DNA of 64,000 nt from Pisaster brevispinus (taxonomy: Eukaryota > Echinodermata > Asteroidea > Forcipulatida > Asteriidae). The DNA is taken from the NCBI GenBank assembly GCA_023634235.1, contig JAMKCF010000014.1, positions 9,146,001-9,210,000 of the forward strand, read 5' to 3'. Each line of letters begins with the position of its first letter. Position 1 is the first letter of the stretch. The translations under genes were made by a program, and so were the position numbers. Of the stretch, positions 35,801 through 47,800 are shown one piece after another. Under the pieces are notes generated by a model. The model ran no database searches, was not told the DNA's origin, and saw nothing but the letters and a program-made list of their open reading frames with translations.

Positions 35801-38800
35801 CCGAGTGTAATCAGGAAGAAATATCCCGCCAAGTGGATAAATTGCTAACAAGGGGAATTATAGAGCCATCTGAGAGCCCATGGGCGTCAAATGTTGTCCT
35901 TGTTACAAAGAAAGATGGCACAAAGAGATTTTGTGTAGATTACAGAGGCTTGAACTCAGTAACAATAAAGGATGCCTATCCTGTACCTAGGATAGATGAT
36001 TCACTTGACGCACTCTCTGGAGCGAAATGGTTTTCCACTTTAGACCTTTCCTCCGGATATTGGCAAGTCGAATTGGACGACGATGCAAAGCAGAAAACTG
36101 CATTTGTAGTAAGAGGTGGTTTGTACCACTGGAAGGTTTTGCCATTTGGGCTAAGTAACGCCCCTGCCACATTTGAACGTTTAATGGAACGAGTCGTTGC
36201 CGGGTTACAGTGGCAGACTCTGCTAGTTTACCTTGATGATGTGATTGTCTATGGCAAAACGATGACAGAAGAGATAGGACGACTGAGAGAAGTGTTTACT
36301 CGCTTCCGTAAGGCAAACTTAAAACTAAAGCCATCAAAGTGCTTCCTGTTCCAACAGGCTGTCAAATATCTAGGACATGTGGTATCGGAAGACGGCATTG
36401 CCACCGATCCAGAGAAAATTGAAACAGTGAAACATTGGCCGACCCCTGCCAACGTAAAAGAAGTTCGAAGTTTTGTGGGTTTTGCCTCTTATTATAGACG
36501 ATTTATTCGTAGTTTTGCAGACATTGCAAGGCCCCTACATAGACTTACTGAGAAGTCCAGAGACTTCAAATGGGACTCAGATTGTGAGAGTTCATTTGAA
36601 ACCCTCAAGAGGTGCCTGCAAGAGGCTCCTATTTTAGCATACCCCAAACCAGAGGGACAGTATGTCCTCGACACAGATGCAAGTGGCGATGGAATTGGGG
36701 CTGTGTTGTCACAAGTCCAAGACGGGACAGAAAGAGCAATTGCATATGCAAGCCGGACACTTTCAAAACCGGAACGTAACTATTGTGTCACTCGACGTGA
36801 ACTTCTCGCGGTCATAATTTTCGTACGCCAGTTTAAACAGTACTTGTACGGGAGAAAGATAATAATACGCACTGATCATGCCTCTTTACGATGGCTAACT
36901 AATTTCCGCAACCCGGAGGGTCAGTTGGCTAGATGGCTAGAGGTACTAGGTGAGTACGATTACACAATCGTACACCGACCTGGTCTAAAGCATGGTAATG
37001 CAGATGGCCTGTCAAGGCAACCATGTCGGCAGTGTGGTAGGACATTTGATGACAAAGGGCAATTTCTTAAATGTGAAGAAACCAAGAGTCGTGTCCGTGT
37101 GACAAGATTGCAGCCCGAAATGATCAATGAGGTCATGAGGGGCGCTCAACTTGAGGACCCCACTATTGTGTGGTTTGTCCAAGCCAAAGAAAGGGAGATA
37201 GAGAGGCCGAATTGGGAATCGGTTTCACATAAGTCCATGGCAGCAAAGGCTTATTGGTGTCATTGGAACCAATTACAGATGAAGAACAGAATTCTCTGTT
37301 ACAAATGGGAATCCGATGATGGTAAACATGTACGATGGAAAACCGTACTACCAGAGTCAAATAGAAAGACAGTAATTGAGGAATTGCATGGAGGTAAAAC
37401 CAGCGGCCACCTCGGGTTTAAACGAACGTTTGCTCGAGTGAAAGACAGATATTACTGGTTTGGAATGCGAGCTGATGTTCGCTCCTGCATCAGAATATGT
37501 GAACGCTGTGCAAAACGAAAATCCCCACCAAAACGAAACAGGGCACCCCTCCAACAGATGAAAGTTGGTTATCCAATGGAAAGGGTGGCACTGGATATAG
37601 TAGGCCCACTACCAATCACCGATGAAGGTAATCGGTGGATATTGGTAGTGGGGGACTATTTCACTAAATGGATGGAAGCATACCCTCTAATTGACACGAC
37701 AGCAGAAACTGTAGCAAAGACGTTGGTTACACAGTTTGTATGCCGTTATGGAGTTCCGTCAGAGCTTCACTCTGACCAGGGCAGAAACTTCGAAGCGAAT
37801 GTCTTTGCCGAAGTGTGTCGCACTCTTGGGATACACAAAACAAGAACGACACCATACAACCCAAAATCTGACGGCCTAATAGAGCGATTCAATCGAACCC
37901 TCATTAATATAGTTGCCTCTATGATAGAGCCACACAAGCAACAAAAAGATTGGGACGCACAGTTGCCATATGCAACATTTGCATATCGCTCAACCCCACA
38001 AGAAAGTACGGGTGAAACACCCAATATGATGATGATGGGCAGGGAGACACAATTACCCATAGATTTAACAGCCCCTCCCATAGTGGATGACACATATGAA
38101 GAAATTGATTACGCAGAAGACCTGCGTAATAGATTAGAAAGTGCTCACGGGAGGGCTCGTGAGAACCTCAAATCAAGCGCAAGGAGACAAAAGAGAGGGT
38201 ACGATCGGCAGACTAGTGGCAAACCTCTCAATGAGGGAGATTTTGTTTGGTTATATAACCCTGCAAAAAGAAAAGGAGTTTGCCCCAAACTAGAGAGCCG
38301 CTGGGAGGGTCCGTACCTCATACTCGATAGGCTATCGGATGTAACTTTCCGCATCCAAAAGAGTAGAAAAGGAAAGAGAAAAGTTGTTCATTATGACCGA
38401 CTTAAGCGCTACGAGGGTGAACCCCTCACAGTGTGGAATAAACCTACGTCAATGGTAGATGTCCCTTTAACCCCAGATGACGAACCAAATGGCGAGGTAG
38501 TAAATTTCCCCCAAGATCTCACAGAAACTGAGAACCCAGAGGTTGAAATCCCTCCCTTGTTAAACACAATATGGGAAGAAGTAAGTGGAGGTGATTATTC
38601 CACAATGAACGAACAGGTTGAAATTCCTCCTATTCCTCCTATAATGAATGATGCAATTGAAAAGGAGTTGAGTGTTCCTGCGGTTGTGGAACCACCGGTA
38701 CCCAGACGGAGGTTGCCAACAAGGGCCCGCAGAGTGCCAATGAGATACAGGGATTAATTATATAGAATGCTAATGAAGTAAACGCAATTTATTGTTCTGT

Positions 38801-41800
38801 TGCTTTTAATATAGATAATGCAAGCACAACAATCAGTGCCAGATGATCTGGATTCGTCCAGATTACTTCGGTGCAGGAAATGCCCCAAAGTGTTCATGCA
38901 GAAGAGAAGCCTCTACCGGCACCTGAGAGACAGTCATGGGCCACCGACCCTGGTGAGATGCGAGAAATGTAATTTCACCTCAAAGAGGAGGGAAAACCTA
39001 AAGCGGCACATTGAGAGATTCCACGGGGGAATGATGTCGAATGGGGGCATGGACGGGCAGGGTTGCCCAAAGAGCCGTCGGCTAATAATAAACGTGCCCA
39101 CCACTGCTCCGGAGACCCTCCAGACACCTCCAGCCAGTTTGGGAGTCTGCCCACCACAGGGAGAGCCAGGGGTCATGCCAGCCCCAGCAGTTCCGCTGAA
39201 GGAATCAGAAGTGCCACCCGTTTTGTGGGCAGATGTCGAGATCCCGATTACGAATGAGGTGACACTGTCTCCAGCTGCATCAATGTCCCTCCTCCTACCC
39301 GATTTCACTCCGGAGCTCACAGCCACAGATGTCAACACTCCGATGGTAACTTCAATATTGGAAGAAACCTCTCCTCAACCAAAGTCTCCACCACAACGTT
39401 CCGGAAAACCACTAAGTTGGCTGCGCCAACAACAAGCTGTGGCAGCCTCATACAGTGAGGATGATGACACCAGCGACACCAGTGACTCCGAAAAAGGACT
39501 TACTACCAAGTTTAAGTCTATGATGATGAAAATCATCATAGAACATGGCCTGACTAAGGTGACAGAAAGCATCACCAAGACACACTTCCGGGGGGACCTC
39601 AAAGTCAGCGAGACAAGGACAACGAGGGTGTACGAACGCAAACCAGAGGAGTAATCCAGTTAATTTCATCTTCATAATAAACTGTTCCTGTTCAAACTGT
39701 TGCGGCCACTGTTCCTGTTTCAATAAACTGTTGCGGATAAATTGTTCCTGTTTTAATAAACTGTTGCGGATACATTGAACTGTTCAATTTTAAATGAGTT
39801 AAATTATGTTTAAAACAAAAAGATGTGTATGAAACTGTTAATATGTGTTTTCTTTAGAAGGAAATTTGTAATTTTTAGATTGCCAATTTGCTAGTAAGTT
39901 TTCGGCCTCTCTGAACAGAGACCGTTCAGGCCTCGAGCGCGGCTATGTAGCGCAAATTGGCTGACTAATCAAAATAATTCTCTTGTAAACTCTCTTGACT
40001 TACGTTTTTGCTCCAGTGCGCGGCGATCACATTTTCTACTGCATGCTTTTATGTTTACATGCAGCGCTACGTACGTGGGCGCGATAAGCTTTAATGTTGG
40101 GCGCATTTACCTGCTGCAGCACAGTGAATTTCACAGCGAGCAAGTTTAGGCGGCTTGGGCGAGTTAGTTTGATGCGGCGCATGCGTAATGTAGTATAGCT
40201 TTGGGCGCGACTTACCTCAACTTTAGGCGCGCTAGTATTTAGTTTTAATTGCGGCGAGCGCGGTGCACATGTTTAGGCTATATTTGTAGCCCAGCTGCGC
40301 GGCGCCAAGTTCAAGTTGCTAAGGTAAACATTGTGTGAATTAGATAGAGCAATATGGCTCACTTGCCGTTTTCCCTTCACACTGAACACTGACACTGCAG
40401 CTGAGCTCCCGAATAATATCAATCTGTGAGTATTTGTTTTGGGCTAATCATCTCATTTTTTATAAGCTATAAGTTTAAGGCAAGTCTATAGTTTTGATCG
40501 AACCCAAGTGTGCTATTCAATAATATGTGTCACTTTTGCTAACCGCAAAAGGGGGAAAATAACTGTGTTTTATTAGGTTTGTTCTCAGCTTTTGAGATTA
40601 TTGTAAGGGCGCCTCCAGAGGTGCCGGAGGTTCCGGAGGTTCACCGGGAGGTACATGTACCTCTTTGAAGAGTGGTTTGCAAATAAATAACTGGAGCAAT
40701 GTATGCTTGTGTAACACTGGTCTGATTAATTGTTTTGCTTGGAGTGTTTCCTCTATCCCTATAAGCGGGGATATATTTTCCCCAAACGAATGCACCTCCC
40801 TGGGTTTTGTTGACCCACCGCTAAAGAGGATCCCCCGTGTGTGGAGCCGCTCCCGCACACAAAGTTTTTCAGTCGAGTGGGGTAAATTTCCCGCCACAGT
40901 ATTAAGAAAGTCAACCCAATGTAGCTCCTATAACTGACCTGCTCTTTGCTGACGAGGAGGATGTTCCTGGCAGCCAGATCTCGATGGACAAACTTCTTGG
41001 TCTCTAGGTACATCATCCCACATGCGATCTGAGCCGCCCAAAGTTTTAGGTCCTCCTCGGACATCTGATCGGGATGATCGATAAGGAGATCAAGCAGGGC
41101 TCCCATCGGCACTAACTCTTGCACCTGTAAGAATAAAAAAAATACTTTGGTTATAAGAATTGTGTTTCATTTCACCTGCAACTTGAGCAGCCAAACATTT
41201 TTTACATAGGTTCCTCTCGATCACAAGCTTGTGCTATTGAATAATGTTATACAATTATTGGATGTATTTGGGTGTATTGTCGCTGAAAATAATCACAAGG
41301 TGAAATCTGGACTGTTAAATTTCAGGAGGCGAAGCCGAATGAAGTGGAAAAGCTATAACTTGCACAAACAGGTCTCCCGTCGGCAAAACTGAAAGCAACA
41401 TTTTGGATCAGTAAAGGATCGTCACTACACAGGTTTGTTCATGCGATATGCACACATGGGGTGCGCAAGCCAATGAATTTTGTTTTAGTCTGGACCACAC
41501 TATGCTAAACTGCACCTACTTTATTGGTTTCTACATGGGTACTTGACTCCACTGAAAATTAGACTTTGGCCCTTCCATCCATTGTCAACTGTTTTAGTGC
41601 AAACAAAATCTATTGTGACCGCGATCTATATTCTACCCCCCGTAGTTTCTCACTGGATTTTCACAATTCACATAGGTCACCTTTTTGGGGGGAAAAAAAG
41701 GATTTCCAGGAAAAAAAATGAGAAATCACATCCCTGCAGTGTTTTTGACATGGCTGGCCGCAGATGGCACCACGATCTTTAAAAGGTACTATATAGGGCC

Positions 41801-44800
41801 TTATAACTCAAACATAGTTCTGCAAACATGTCATAAAAAGTAATGAGCAGGTTAAGATGCCCGGCAGGTGAGAAGGGCTATTTAACAACTGTGCATTATT
41901 ATTGAACTGTTGTTTAAACACCTGAAGGAGTACTGTACTCACCAGCATCATGGGAGGGCCCATGACTACACCATATAGTCTGACAATACAGGCATGATCC
42001 AGACCATGCATTACCCTGGCCTCCCTCAGGAACTCTCTCTGACCGGTCTGCAGATGATCCTGGTGGAGCGTCTTGAGGGCCACATCATGATTCCGCCACT
42101 TCCCTTGGAGAACGGAGCCGTATTCTCCCTGTCCTATCTCCTTACCTAGAAAGAAGAGTAATAACAATAATAAAATAACTAGATATGTGCGTTTGTAATT
42201 AAAACTGGTGTTTGTTTGTTTGTTTAATAACAAAGCAACGTTTTAGGCGGCAGCCAAAGAATAAATTTTCACTAAAAAACTGAAAAGCTAAACATATTAT
42301 TTATATTATTATCTTATGTTTCAAACAAAGGTACTGCTTTTTCCTTCTTCGCTATGTATCAAGAATTCACAATATAGACGTTCGGATGGAACGCAAAAAT
42401 TGAGTGCGAGCAATTAAATTGTTCCCTCCTCGCTCAGTTCATCAGCCAAGGGAAACACTTGCCAAAAAATAATGAAAAAATTATGGAAGGCTTTTGGTGG
42501 CGGTAGGTTGCAGCAGATTGACCAGATTGTTCTTGGAAATGTGCACGCTTGAGTGGTCACCAGCAGTTGCTTATGTCCAAACAATTTGGTAACAAAAGGG
42601 TTAAAAAGCCTTACACAACACAAGGGACCTACAGCTTGACGTCCCATTCGCAGGATGAAGCAATAATGGTTAAGTGTCTTGCTTAAGGGCACAAGTGTCA
42701 AGACCAGGACTCGAACCCACACTCTGCTAATCGGAAATACCAGAAGTTGAGTCCAATGTGCTTGACTGCTCGGCAACAACCTGCCAGAACTAAACAATGG
42801 ATAATTACTTGATATGTCTTCTGCCACCTAGTGTCCAAACGCCTCTCATGGGACGTTGAGTCGTATTGAGATAACCAGTTACCTTTTTGGATATCCTTCA
42901 CGTTAATATTCACCATGTCCTTCTCCCCGCTTGCAGCCTTCAACTGCTCCTGCTGCTGCTGTTGCAGCAGCTTCTGCTGCTCACGCTTTCTCGTCCGAGA
43001 GAAGAGGCGAGAGAAGCTACTGGGCTTGCTGGTCGAGGCTGAATGGTTGTCAAGATGGTCCTGCTTCGACAAAGAAGAAAAGAATTGTGATATGTTGTGT
43101 GGCGAATTGCTGCTGATAATGACGAAATACAAAATATAAACCCTCCTACTGTCTGACCCTTCAATATTATCCATTGAGGTTTTGAATGACAGCAAAGTTA
43201 TGCCAGACTGCAATAAATCATGTGGTAAATGCATCTACAGAGTTCGCATACACAGTTCAACCCTCCTACTGTCTGACCATTCAACATCGTCCTCTGTGGT
43301 TTTGAGTTATAGACTAAATAATATGCCAGCCTGCAATATGATATCATGCGGTGAATGCATCTTCACAGTACATAGTCAACCCTTAAAAAAAACAATTTTC
43401 GAAGTATTTGATAAACAAAGGAATGTCCATGAGTATGTATTACTGGCTAGGTGGAATAGCACTCTGTACTAAGTACATAGTTTTTGCTCAAAATGCTCAG
43501 CTGTCAGAAAAATATTCCACCACTTACGCAATCACCGCATCATCGATGCACCAAACTGCACTACATGTATTAGTATAGTCAGTGCACACGAGTAAATATA
43601 AAACTTGGGCATGTACGCAAGCATGTTAGTGAAATTTGATACGTTTGTCTGAGATCCGGGTACTTAGCTTCCACTCGTGTATTAGCAATATATAAAGTGT
43701 TAGACTGGTTGCTTGTCATATACAATGCAGTTATGTGAAAATAACAGGCTCCATACTTACTGTTAAGGGTCCCTTTTTCAAGCCTCTTGATGGGCTCAAC
43801 GGTGAGGCACTCCCAGGTAACGGCGAGTCCCTGGACGGTCTTGGACCCAGTATCGGGGGACGGTCTCCGTTCCTGACTGGTACATTTGGGAGATTACGAT
43901 GCTGATTGTCTGTGGAAAGCTGATTGGGCGGGGTACCGTGCTGGCTGATTGGGTGTAGGAGACGCATAGGAAGTCCATCGTCGTAGTGCATGTAGTGGTT
44001 GACAAGATGCTCTAAGGTTTCAAAGTACGGACCGTCATCGATGAAGAATTTATCGCCCTTCAGAGACGAATAAATGAAATAGAAGTTAAATGGTTTGGCA
44101 GGTCGTTTTGGTCACAGATTGCACAACTCGGACCAAACTTTGTAACTAGAGCATTCATCATTACCATCATCATCATCATTGCAGATCGACTACAGCATGT
44201 GCTAGCATCATACATGATGACGGATGCACCACTTAGTCCGTTCCAGCGTTCCATCATCTTGAGTTTATTAGCAGTTGTGGTGCCACAGTCCTCCATCTGG
44301 GTCTTGACCATGGTTTTGGAAGGATGCTCATGGTTCATCTTTCCACGGGCTGGTTCCTAGATGATGATGACTAGGGCCCAATCAATACAGCTTGGGACCA
44401 GTGTTTAGTTGGTAAGGAAAAACCTGAACCACCAGCCATGAGATAGTCACTGCCTGTGCCTCTGTGCAGGCACTGCCTTACAAGTAGTACCCTTGGATAG
44501 TAATGAAATGGCCAGCCAGACCCAATCTCATTCCAACAAATGATCACTTGCCTCGCCTTATTTGTTTTCGCAGCATGCCTTGCATACTTATACATGCAAC
44601 CACTGGAATTGAAATGTGCAAATACACATGTATATTGCACAATTTAATTAGGCCTGTGGTCGATCCACTTCACTGATGCGTTTAAGCATGGTAGCCCGCA
44701 AAGCAGACATCAAGTCATAGAGAAACTGGTCTCATTCTTCTTCAGTCTTATGACATGTCTAACAGTATGCAGTGTAGTAGGATGACTGTGTAAAACACAA

Positions 44801-47800
44801 CTTATTAAAAGTGGGATCGCATAAAAAAACATTATACTTGCATTTTAACATTCGCTTGCTAAATGCCCATTATGTGTATGTACATAATATCTCTTGGCCT
44901 GGGCTGGGGGAGGGAGGGGGTCATGGCCTTGACAGTCTGCTGAATGCGCCACAATAAAGGCCTGGATGGGTTATTTTCTCAAAGCTTTGTAGGATCATGA
45001 AGACCTTCTGATAGGTATGGGGCTTGAAAAAATTAGACTTGTGGACACGAAAAAAACTGAGGAAAAATGTGACAGAAAAAAAAATTTGACAAAAACACAT
45101 TTCTGAATAAAGGTGGCACATATGGGACACCATATTAGCATTATCCAAGACGTAACAATTTCCCTAAAAATAATTGTAAAAAAACACAAACGTTGCAGGG
45201 CAATAAAACCAATTGTGTAACTGCCGCACAGGGATTTTACACCATGGTCAAGGGAGAAAACTGCCGGTGCAAACCTTTTTGTTGATTTCAAAGTTGTAAA
45301 TGCTACCATTGGCAGCCATGGACAGCACAAAGATGCCTTCCTTGTTGAGACTGCTGCGGACGAGGAACTGGCCGTCTCGTGCCCCGTAATTCTGAATGAT
45401 CTCCATGGCCGTGTTGCGATCCAGGGTGCCGTGGTCCCAATGCACCTTCATCGTTTTGGGAGTCGGGGGTTGATAATTCTCTGCAGAATGTAAATATTTA
45501 TTTTACTACTGCTAAGAGCAATTCCTACATTAGGGACATTACATTTTAGACATTTTTTTTACTTCATGAGGTTAGTAAATATATCTGCAAAATGTTTATC
45601 TCAAATCTTTCATTACCACAACATAGTAGTCATTATGGACAGCGTACACTGTGAATGTCAGTCTGTCTATTTTAATCATTTATTAGATATCACACATTAC
45701 TGCAGTTGTTTCGAACATTACATTGTTTGACATGACATTTGACTACCTTTGCATTTGTACAAAAGTCTGTGAAGTTTAGCTTCCAATTAATGTATTTTTA
45801 GTACCAAATAGTCAATTAGATAATGTGTAGCCTACAAGGTGTAGAAGTAGATTTGATCGAATGTATCACATATTTTGTCTCCAGAGCACAAAACATGGCA
45901 TTACGAACAATACATTTGCAGTGTTACGGACATTACACTTTTGATCACTTTCATAAAATGCTAAAATATTGACCTTCTTCTTTGAGTTTGAGTTGAAAAC
46001 TGAGCTTGTACATGTATACTAATTTCATGTTTTCACTTTGATGTAATATTTTCTGTGGAATTGCCCACATCCAACAAACAGCACAAGCGACAGTAATAGG
46101 ATGAATAGGAGACCAAAACAATTTTCAGTTTCAGATGTGGGAGGAAAACTCTGAATGGAAAAAAACCCACGCAATCAGGGATTGAAAAGGCTCCGGTCTG
46201 GGAATCGAACCGGGGTCCACAGATGTGAAAGGCAGGGAAAGAAACCACTCAGCCAACCTGACCCCTTATACATTTTGTCATTTCCCTTAATCAGTTCTTT
46301 GGGTTTGTTTTGTTTTGGGTTTCATTGTTGGTTTGATTTGTTGGGGGTTTTTTTCAGTGCAAATGAAAGCAATGAGAAAACTATTTATAATTTCCAGCTG
46401 TCAGTTTCTGTCACAAGAGTTTATTTCGTAACTTTCTTTGTGCAACTCTGTGTTTCAGTTTCTCGTAATTTTCTATTGACCTTTATTGACAGGTTGTTGC
46501 TTTCTTTTATTCATTTGTGTGGCGGTTTGTGTTTTTTTTGCAAACAAATGAGCAATAACAAAAGCACTACTACAGGAATGTTATCTGACCTTTAGAAAAG
46601 TGTAGGACATAATTGTTGAGTTCAAGGGCCGACATTCATGCACATATGGTATAGGCGTTTATAGACTTTTTCAGGCTATTGAAAAACAAATTTGCTGATT
46701 TTTCTGGGGCAAAAAAATAACCCAGAAATCAGACTAAAGTACGTAGGAAAAATATTATGTCTGCTACGAGTCATTTTCATTTATCCGATACATGTACATC
46801 TCTCCGTCACAGAATTATTTCTGTTTTTGATTTCCTTTAAATGCATTTGCTTTCTTCTCTTTTTGTCTAAACAAATTAACAATTCACTGGGCCTTATGTA
46901 TTGGCGTCATCCCACTGCCATCTTAGAGGTAAAACGGTGATGAAATAATGGAAATGCGCAGCTATGCGCAGCTATGCACACACGGCGCACTAGCCTGCGG
47001 AGCACTAGGCCTACAGCCCACTAGGCCTACAGCGCACTAGGCCTTTGATGCACTAGGCCTTCAGCGCACTAGGCCTACAGTGCACTAGGCCTTCAGCGCA
47101 CTAGGCCTACAGCGAACTTGGTCTACAGCGCACTAGGCCTATGGCGCACTAGGCCTACGGCGCACTAGGCCTATGGCGCACTAGGCCTATGGCACACTAG
47201 GCTTACGGCGCACTAGGCCTATGGCGCACTAGGCCTACAGCGAACAAGGCCTACAGCGCACTAGGCCTAGGGCGCACTAGGCTTATGGCGCACTAGGCCT
47301 ATGGCGCACTAGGCCTATGGCGCACTAGGCCTACGGCGCACTAGGCCTACGGCGCACTAGGCTTACGGCGCACTAGGCCTATGGTGCACTAGGCCTACAG
47401 CGAACAAGGCCTACAGCGAACAAGGCCTACGGCACACTAGGCCTACAGCGCACTAGGCCTATGGCGCACTAGGCCTACAGCGAACAAGGCCTACGGCGCA
47501 CTAGGCCTATGGCGCACTAGGCCTACGGCGCACTAGGCTTACGGCGCACTAGGCCTATGGCGCACTAGGCCTACAGCGAACAAGGCCTACAGCGAACAAG
47601 GCCTACAGCGCACTAGGCCTAGGGCGCACTAGGCCTATGGCGCACTAGGCCTATGGCGCACTAGGCCTAGGGCGCACTAGGCCTAGGGCGCACTAGACCT
47701 ACGGCGCACTAGGCTTACGGCACACTAGGCCTATGGCGCACTAGGCCTACGGCGCACTAGGCCTACGGCGCACTAGGCCTACAGCGCACAGAATGGGCCA

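Larger units (their letters stand above)
32267..40902 (+). mobile_element. intact-looking Ty3/gypsy-like LTR retrotransposon with a zinc-finger third ORF
   Basis: Full element 32271-40898 (8628 bp) flanked by GTAT at 32267-32270 and 40899-40902. Order: 5' LTR, tRNA-Leu-type primer site, ORF1, gag, -1 frameshift site, pol (protease, RT, RNase H, integrase), C2H2 ORF3, 3' LTR. Integrase after RNase H and the YLDD box place it with Ty3/gypsy elements. It is antisense to the host kinase gene, inside the intron between exons 8 and 9. LTRs with no difference seen by eye imply recent insertion. No chromodomain is recognised at the integrase C-terminus. Confidence 0.95.

Noticed and set aside
38934..39338. 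Minus-strand ORF of 134 codons opposite ORF3
   Set aside because: Shadow of the zinc-finger ORF; no protein features.
46155..46595. 146-codon + strand ORF in a kinase intron
   Set aside because: Crosses a tRNA-like SINE head and T-rich DNA; no recognisable motifs.
46980..47790. CRISPR-like array
   Set aside because: 16-bp units are contiguous with no spacers; it is a eukaryotic minisatellite.
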